From NCBI GenBank assembly GCA_034696485.1, contig JAQIWT010000739.1, forward strand, positions 1 through 15,620: a stretch of DNA of 15,620 nt, written 5' to 3'. Within the stretch, counting starts at the first letter, position 1, and the number at the start of each line of letters is the position of its first letter. The translations under genes and the position numbers were made by a program. Below are positions 9,296 to 15,620 of the stretch, piece by piece. The DNA is from Isohypsibius dastychi (lineage: Eukaryota > Tardigrada > Eutardigrada > Parachela > Isohypsibiidae). The notes under the pieces were generated by a model. The model was not told the origin of the DNA, did not search any database, and saw only the letters and a list, made by a program, of their open reading frames with translations.

Positions 9296-10911
9296 TCACG
9301 TAAACAGCAGGCTTGAAACCGAATTTGTGCACAATATACAAATCGATCTGTACGTTAAAAAACGAATTAACACAAAAAAGTTGATTCAAAAATATAAACA
9401 AACTTTTAAGTAATTTCTAACATAATCCACATATCTAATTAAGAATAGTGCGCACATAATACTGTACAACAGCCCAAGTTTTCATCCAGCCGCAATTCTA
9501 CAAATTTATCCACATGCAACATCGACGCCACAAAGATCTTTTCTGTTCAGGCGCAGGTTTCAAAGCTTTCTGCGCTGTGCTTCATGTTTGGAATTGAACT
9601 GCTGGTGAGTGTAGCCAAACAGAGAAAAAGGGCCATGATAACTGCACTAACAAAACAATTTATCATTCCATTGAGCTGTAAATCGATATAATGTGATCAA
9701 AACCTGAACTTCTAATAACTGGGCGCTCTCAAATGCCTGGCGCTCTTTTACCCCCTCGCTTCTAATTCCCGAGCGTGACAGTGATTGGCCGATATGGCTG
9801 ATATAGCCAAGTTAATTTCAACCAGCCATCAGATCATCTTCCTTCTCATCAAAGCCGATAAATGCGAAAAAATGCAAGCTACCTGATCCAAAATAAATTG
9901 TCAGCAAAAATTACCCTTGAAAGAAGTCGAATTTCTGAACGTTGAAATAAATTATGTAAATGTTGGATTTAGCTACATAAGAATCCAGATGACAAAAAAT
10001 TTTTGGCAAAATAAAAAGAACAAAGAGTTTCCATCCAAAAATATGTAAAACCAACTATTGAAGAATTTCGAAAAACCATATTTTTGAAAAATTAGACAAA
10101 TTATTATTTTTGCGCTGATCGGAGAAAGTAAATTCCGATTACAAATCTCTTTGTCCCAACGCTTGAAAATATTTGTCCATGGAATTTAATCGATGCGTGT
10201 CAAGTCTGTTGGCATCCAATATAATAATCCACTAATCACCGAACACACTTTCATCAGCACAACCCACATTAGCGCTTTCCTGCTTTATTCTAACCTTCAT
10301 CTCAAAACGGTAGCAAAATGATGATGCACCGATAGGGGCGTACGCATCCGTACAAACACACCAGCTTATCTTTTTTCCTTGAGCGCCAATTATGACGCAT
10401 AAAGACTCTGAATTTCACCAAGTCATTTCTCAAAAAACTTTCATTTACCTAATATCAGCTTCCGGTTATACCGGCGTAATTAACATTTTCCACAAGAAAA
10501 ATATCGATTAATTATAGTTATCAAGCAGGCGATTAATTACTCTTCAAGCAATATTTTTCAGCCGGAAGTTGGAGGTCTCTTGATTCTGGTAATTGACTCT
10601 CTTCTCCTACACGCAAAAAGCCTTTCATACCCGCGCGTGAATTAATTGAGCATTAAGAGTGGGTCGACAAAGAGAGAAAGGAAAGCCGATAAGTCGATCA
10701 GAGTTGGTGTTGAAAAATAGCACACGTCGCCCCAGTCATGCAGAGCAGCCCCCGAAACGCATCATCCGATTCCCAATTTCCTTCTTATCTCTTATTATCT
10801 CAGTTGCCATTTTTCAAAAATCGCGTTGGAAATTGCGAATAAAAAATCAAACCAATTCGACTAAAATAAATTTTATTTTAAGCTGCTTTATTTATTTGAA
10901 TACAAACTCAC
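9296..10911. other. Non-coding stretch, no gene recognised
   Basis: AT-rich DNA lies at 9320-9470, 9890-10120 and around 10790-10920, with GC-richer pieces between. A small dyad, GGCT-GATAT-AGCC, lies near 9797-9809. The frame at 10659-10922 starts without ATG and crosses into the AT-rich tract. Apart from the weak exon candidate at 9551-9604, nothing was found. Confidence 0.65.
9551..9604 (+). other. Possible 54-base internal exon (weak)
   Basis: CTTTTCTGTTCAG/G at the left and CTG/GTGAGT at the right are both strong splice sites. The 54 bases between them are exactly 18 codons with no split codon at either end, AQVSKLSALCFMFGIELL, a hydrophobic segment. A second frame is also open, which is unsurprising at this length. 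The phase would fit the possible first exon ending at 6921 and the possible last exon starting at 15102, but introns of 2.6 and 5.5 kb would be needed. There is no homology to any family I recognise. Confidence 0.12.
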
Positions 10912-11047
10912 CGGAAATTTGATCGAGCAAAGTTTGTATATTCTTCCACAAACGAACTGGGAGACACAAGCGGATATGGCGCCGGGGAAAATTTGTTAGC
11001 TTCCGCGAAGATAACAGACTGACAAACTCGAGTTGAAAGAGACAAGT
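10912..11047 (-). other. Possible internal coding exon (weak)
   Basis: On the minus strand, a pyrimidine-rich tract (TTTATTTTTCCTTCC, and then CATCATCTCCAAAACAG) ends at 11048. A possible branch site, TTGAC, lies about 40 bases upstream of the junction. TTTCCG/GTGAGT, a near-ideal donor, follows with GT at 11911 minus 1000, that is 10911-10910. The enclosed 136 bases are open in two frames. One is 45 codons and begins TCLFQLEFVSLL. The other is 44 codons and contains ANKFSPAPYPLVSPSS. Two open frames over the same interval weaken the case, and neither resembles a known family. Neither frame has an ATG just upstream, so this would have to be an internal exon. Confidence 0.15.
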
Positions 11048-14000
11048 CTGTTTTGGAGATGATGGAAGGAAAAATAAAGGCGTCAACCCGCCGACTTTTC
11101 ACCCGCCCATTTTCACATTTTGCAGAGGAAATATTCGCAAACGGTAAAAGTGAATATCAAGTGCTGCATACCTTTGAATGGCCAAAACCACACCGCATCA
11201 GGTTTAATCAAACGACTGACCCATAAATGACAGAACAAACACAAACTTTAATTCACACCGACTCCATCGCTTGTCCGTCTACACCGCAGAAAAAACACAA
11301 TCAAAATCAGATACTTATGCGATTATTAACTATCACTCTTGACATCCATCTGCCCAAAAACTCGTCTGAGTTACACATAAATTATTTCCGGCTGAGTTTC
11401 AAATAACCATATCGATTATGAGTGCTTAAAAAATCAGTCTCATTTTTTTCCAGATTTTGCACATGCGATGCAAATATTTATTAAAATGAACAAAGGTTTT
11501 TTCAAAATATAAAAAAAAACATTTTTGTAAAATATTCAAGTTTCACTGATTATTCAAATCCACTTTCTTGAAAATCAGCTCGAATTACAGCCAGCTTTTG
11601 TAGTGGATCATTTCTCACAATTATCATGCAACAATAGCCGGGGTTGAGGGCATGGATGGCGTGCCATGCATGAGTTGAAGATACAGAGCATTTGACATAC
11701 TTTGACCACCATTCCGTATATCAATTCAAACAAACAATCATGCAAAGTATACTGTCGAGGCTTTGCATATTAGAACAGTCTTTTAAACAGAGGAGCACAG
11801 CAGTAATCTTACGATTATGTGACATAGAATGTCTCTTTCTTACTAAAGCTTTTTCAACATCCGAAAAAGACAAGGTCTTCGAACACTGCATGACCTTAAA
11901 AAGTCGATCAGCAACATTTACAGTATTAAGTAATCCATTTTTAATTCGCTGAAACCGCTACTTGGAAAATACCGAAAAAAAACAAATCTAGTTCAAAAAC
12001 ACATTTTTAGATTGATTATCTCATTTTTTCGAGGTCATAAAATGCGGTACGAATTTTGATTCTTTACAGACAAATATTCAATTTGTGGAAAACTGTAAAA
12101 ACAAAATTAGTTCGAAAACGTTATTCAAAAAAGACAATTCGTCATTGTTCATATTTAAATATATTTTCCACCTGGTAGATTAAACATTATAAATCCTAAA
12201 TAATTCTAAAATAAGCGTTCAGTTTTCAAAAAAAAAGTTTTTGATTCTTTCCGAAGTTTCAATTTTAATTCAACACTTTCTGTTCCCAGATTTCACATCA
12301 GGCTACTCTAATTTCTGAACAACAAACTGAAGGCGCAATATTATTACAACGAATAAAAGTGAGCGGAAGAAAGGATTTCCTGTAGAGCTTCTTTGTTCGC
12401 CTCTGCAGCCAAGCCAGCTCATCTTGCCAAGCTCTCCTCCCCACGCCGACATGGATCCAAAAATCCATTCAATTATCGCTTATGGTTAAAAGGATGTGAT
12501 TATACACTCAAAGCGCAGCATAAATGCCGCTTGAATTGCACCCACCAACCACAGCACAAGTGACAGCTTCAAACTTGACAGTGGAGCCTCCCGGTTTGCG
12601 AATATTCAGTAACCCGAGACGTCCTCGATCTTCTCTCTTTTCGAGTTTCGACCATCAAGTAAAGCCCAGCAAAAAGGACTCCACATGTTCGCTTTCTGTA
12701 TCGATGATTTATTGATCAAGCCTTATCAATGGCTAGAGGGCCCAGAGATGGAAATAGCCAGCACCAACTGCGAATATCGAATGCGAGTGCAGCGGAAGCC
12801 ATCCTTCGACACAAAGGCAATTAATTGGCATGCTTAATTGCTAATCTCTCATTACAATCGCTACTATTTACACAAACCATTTCTCACCAACATTAACATA
12901 GCACATATCGCCGCATTTTCTGATATTAAAGTATCATTCTCGCCAATCACAGACGTAATAAAATCGTATCGCTTCAGGACAAAATAAATTAGCAACAAAG
13001 AGTTTATGAAATCTGCATCAAAGAGGGCATATGAATCATCCGTCAAAGAGTTATGCATTTTAATCAAATTTAATTTGATCCGTTATTTAAAGCCATTTTC
13101 CAGTTTTATTTCAGTGTTTGATTAAAAATGATTTTGCGTTTTCAGTGACACATTCATCTTTCGATTCCAGACAAACTACTACATAGCGAATATTTTATCC
13201 TACTTTATTAAGTATTAATGACCTATTTGGCCATGATCAAACACATTTCACAAACTAAAAGTATGTGGTGCAGTCGATTGATCTTAATATTTTCAATCCT
13301 AATTCCAACAAAATTTAAGTAAAAAAGATTTTCATATTGAAATTTAAATAAACAAGAAAACAGGTGTTAATACATTAATGATTACATTATTACATCAACA
13401 CATGAACGAATATTTAATGACGAATTCTACCAGAGCCTCAGAAAACAAAAATATATAAGTTGAAAATTTTGTTTGACAGAAATAGGCCATGACTCAAAAT
13501 ACGCAGATAGGGTTATTCACGTACCCATCAAACTGTTTACGGTGATAACTTATCGTTAAAAGTATGGCGATGATATCAGAAACGGAGAAATCACGCCTGT
13601 TGAGAATTATTTCAAAAAAATTGATTCTACCAAAATCTCCCCCTAGAAAAATCCGATGAGGCGATCAACAACTAGAATAAATTAGATTTCCAGCATTGAT
13701 AGCCGATCAGTTCACAACGTTGAAAAAAAACACACATCACGTCATGTAGCGATGCCGGTCGCGTTATATTTCATCGAACAACAAGCTTTCTAATCGCTCC
13801 AGTAAAAGAAATCGATTCCATTCTCTGTCAAGCGAAGAAGCCATTATAATTCCAAGTTCACAGACAGAAGAAAAGTAGCTCGCATTATTAAAGACGCAAT
13901 ATGTGAGCGAGCATCATTTCATATGTCCACCGTGCGAAAGGGCACTGCATGTTACCAAAATTATGATTGATTATCTTGTCCGGAACATGCAAGTTTTCAA

Positions 14001-15101
14001 AGCATCAGACGACACCCCCACTAAACCCACTTTTAACATCTTTTCCTATCACCACTCTCATCGCTTCCTCTCCTCCTCGTTGACGGCCCAAACGTATGGC
14101 CGCAAGCCATGTCATAATTAATGACAGAACACATACAATAAGTTTTTGCGCCGAAATTATGGTTCTTGATTTAATCTCGCCCTTCCGGCGTATATCATCA
14201 TTATTATCGACCGATAAACCACTGTTTATTATCTACAAAAAGAATAAGAAAACTTATCTCCGCAGCGCATAAAATTTGAACAAAAACGCGTGGGTAATTG
14301 CCGGAAAATATTTTCTCCTGTTTTGAATTGAATTCGAAATTTAACTAGCGTTCAAGCTGATTTGATTTGACGGAAGCCACATCATGCGGCTGTGCGTCTT
14401 AACGATCACGACCCCTCATCCTTATCAACTGAACTCGTCACACCAACACCATATTGATGCTTGCTTTGCTTTGCGTAGCAGCAGAAATGAAACGTCCGAA
14501 AATGGCAAATCGAGCCGAGAGCAGCAAGAAAATCAAGAACATGCGAACAAAGGCATGCTTCATCAAGTAACCCATTTCACAAACAGTGAAACTCGAGCTC
14601 ATCTGCACTTTCTTTTCCAGCAAACATTTAAAAATTATCGCCATGCTCGATTTGAGCGCTGCCGAATAACCTTAATGATCACCGGCGCCTGCCTCTTTTA
14701 AGGTCATCCCTAACTCTTTACGTATCCTTCTCGCAGAAAGACGAATTCGGCAGTTACTTACAAACATTTCGTTCATAAACGCATTTCCTAATATCTTGGA
14801 TTGTTTGAACTATACAAGGGGACTGTTATCAAAAACTTGAGATGCATTGCTTCAAAGTTTTAAATTGGCCAAATCCAAACTTTGATGCGTTTTCCTGCTG
14901 ACTGAAACAGTCTTGGACCTCTTTTGCAACGCCTATTCTATATTCTATTGAACATACTTTGAAAAAATAGTACCGATTATTTTTCCAATCACTTAAATTT
15001 TAAAATAACAATAGCCGGCCTTCAAATATCGAAATAAATCGCTTTTCTGCAGTAAATCGCAGTTAGCATTAAATTTGAATCTACCGTTCTCTTTGCTACA
15101 G
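11048..15101. other. Non-coding stretch with four AT-rich islands
   Basis: AT-rich islands lie at about 11385-11580, 11950-12290, 13060-13480 and 14760-15060. Nested small dyads occur at 11650-11669 (GCATGG with CCATGC, and ATGGC-GT-GCCAT inside). An acceptor-like tract ends at 11453 but no exon follows. The open frames at 11692-11952, 12524-12715, 12864-13067, 13903-14121, 14384-14701 and 14438-14644 match no family. The 12524 frame (63 codons, ATG start, rich in Pro, Ser and Thr) looks the most protein-like of these but has no supporting signal. Confidence 0.7.
13063..13079. repeat. 17-bp AT-rich palindrome
   Basis: ATCAAATT and AATTTGAT flank a single T, giving a perfect dyad of 8-base arms. 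This is the symmetry expected of a dimeric DNA-binding site. In DNA this AT-rich it may well be chance, and no binding protein can be named. Confidence 0.4.
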
Positions 15102-15254
15102 TCGATTACCTCTGTTGGCTGCCTGATGTATGGCTTGATTCACCATACAATTTCCACTAATACGCTCGGAAACATGATATCTGCATTGTTCAGAAGAGCT
15201 GGACAAAAGCCAGTCAATCCTAGCCAAGGCAGGTCTCACTGCGAAAAATGTTGA
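15102..15254 (+). other. Possible last coding exon (weak)
   Basis: TTCTCTTTGCTACAG/T, ending at 15101, is a strong acceptor. From 15102 a frame runs 50 codons to TGA at 15252-15254, starting SITSVGCLMYGL and ending SQGRSHCEKC, with nearly half its codons ending in G or C. The same frame is also open upstream of the acceptor back to about 15016, so the splice site is not needed to explain the openness. No AATAAA follows in the remaining 366 bases, which counts against a last exon. A 7-bp hairpin (15127-15133 with 15143-15149) lies inside. No family is recognised. Confidence 0.1.
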
Positions 15255-15528
15255 ACATTCGGCTTACCACGCTGCTGACCACTGACTCTTTCCGTGCTTT
15301 TGTTCTGAGATCAATGAGTTGGTGTACCCAGTCTCATTACCGGATACATAAAAGAAACAAATTAGCAGATCAATTTAGTCAGTCATTTGCACCAGCCATC
15401 TATTTTTCGATCTTCTTCTTCTACTTGCGTCAGATTCTAATTTCACGCAAAAAAGACTCCCATCATCGCCTCGTTCGAAGATTTTTTGAATTTTGGTTTT
15501 TGAAATTTTCCTCTCTTTCCCTTATCAG
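15255..15528. other. Non-coding stretch rich in pyrimidine tracts
   Basis: Two acceptor-like tracts occur, one ending CAG at about 15433 after a TCTTCTTCTTCTAC run, and a stronger one ending at 15528. Possible branch-site sequence TCTAATT lies between them. This would suit the 3-prime end of an intron on the plus strand, but no exon is confirmed. Confidence 0.4.
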
Positions 15529-15620
15529 ATTTTTTGGGCCGACCCAGATTGGTGCACAATCAAATGTCAAATTACAAAATTTTTTGTTCTTATGATGATG
15601 GTCACATAAGACGTCGCAAT
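15529..15620 (+). other. Possible exon cut by right edge, behind a strong acceptor (weak)
   Basis: TTTTCCTCTCTTTCCCTTATCAG (about 15507-15528) is the best acceptor-like tract in the window. After two bases one frame is open to the last base of the window, starting FLGRPRLVHNQMSNYKIF and continuing to a basic end. The other two frames close within 21-31 codons. The longest ATG-started frame of the window, 15248-15595, 115 codons, runs through the pyrimidine tract in another phase. Its second half is dominated by Phe, Leu, Ser and Arg from pyrimidine-rich DNA, as expected of a non-coding tract. The next window would decide this. Confidence 0.14.

Noticed and set aside
9168-9401. 77-codon minus-strand open frame across the palindrome
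   Set aside because: It exists because the perfect inverted repeat happens to lack stops in this frame. The protein has no family resemblance.
10562-10588. 27-base exon-like piece between TTTTTCAG and CTG/GTAATT
   Set aside because: Nine codons (PEVGGLLIL) behind a moderate acceptor and a weak donor are too little to support.
12524-12715. 63-codon ATG-started frame rich in Pro, Ser and Thr
   Set aside because: Protein-like to the eye, but there is no promoter, no good splice site beyond a weak GTAAAG inside it and no family match.
14384-14701. 105-codon plus-strand frame overlapping a 68-codon minus-strand frame
   Set aside because: Both strands are open over the same interval, which points to chance, and neither protein looks like a known family.
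15248-15595. 115-codon ATG-started frame, the longest in the window
   Set aside because: Although AAAAATG is a fair start context, the frame runs through two pyrimidine tracts that look like splice acceptors, and its second half has the Phe, Leu and Ser bias such tracts give. No homology is recognised.

Overview
This window reads as ordinary non-coding DNA from a eukaryote, most likely an arthropod or another invertebrate. It is AT-rich, with long A and T runs. CpG dinucleotides are common rather than depleted, which argues against a heavily methylated vertebrate genome. Open frames are short and scattered over all six frames. There are no operons, no bacterial ribosome-binding sites or terminators, no CRISPR array, and no recognisable tRNA or rRNA. 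I recognise no protein family anywhere. The species cannot be named from this sequence, and the arthropod call is an inference.

The one feature that is certain is a perfect inverted repeat at 9222-9288. It has two identical 32-base arms around a 3-base loop, and each side is flanked by a copy of the 7-base word CTAAAAC. This is the footprint expected of a very small insertion element or of a recent templated inverted duplication. As RNA it would fold into an uninterrupted hairpin.

The rest alternates between AT-rich islands of roughly 200-500 bases and segments of higher GC. By eye the islands lie near 1755-2110, 2790-3130, 3720-4095, 4900-5420, 6165-6420, 7265-7560, 8240-8480, 9890-10120, 11385-11580, 11950-12290, 13060-13480 and 14760-15060. 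Many starts fall about 1.0-1.2 kb apart. The sequence looks like an intron or an intergenic region.

In the GC-richer segments I found some pieces that could be exons, by the match of a splice site to an open frame. On the plus strand these are 6764-6921 (possible first exon), 9551-9604 (possible 54-base internal exon), 15102-15254 (possible last exon) and 15529 to the right edge. On the minus strand they are 10912-11047, 574-776 (possible last exon, with a poly(A) signal at 534-539) and 24-117. None has recognisable homology. Windows of this size contain such combinations by chance, so all are given low confidence as things to test and not as genes. No joint function can be proposed.
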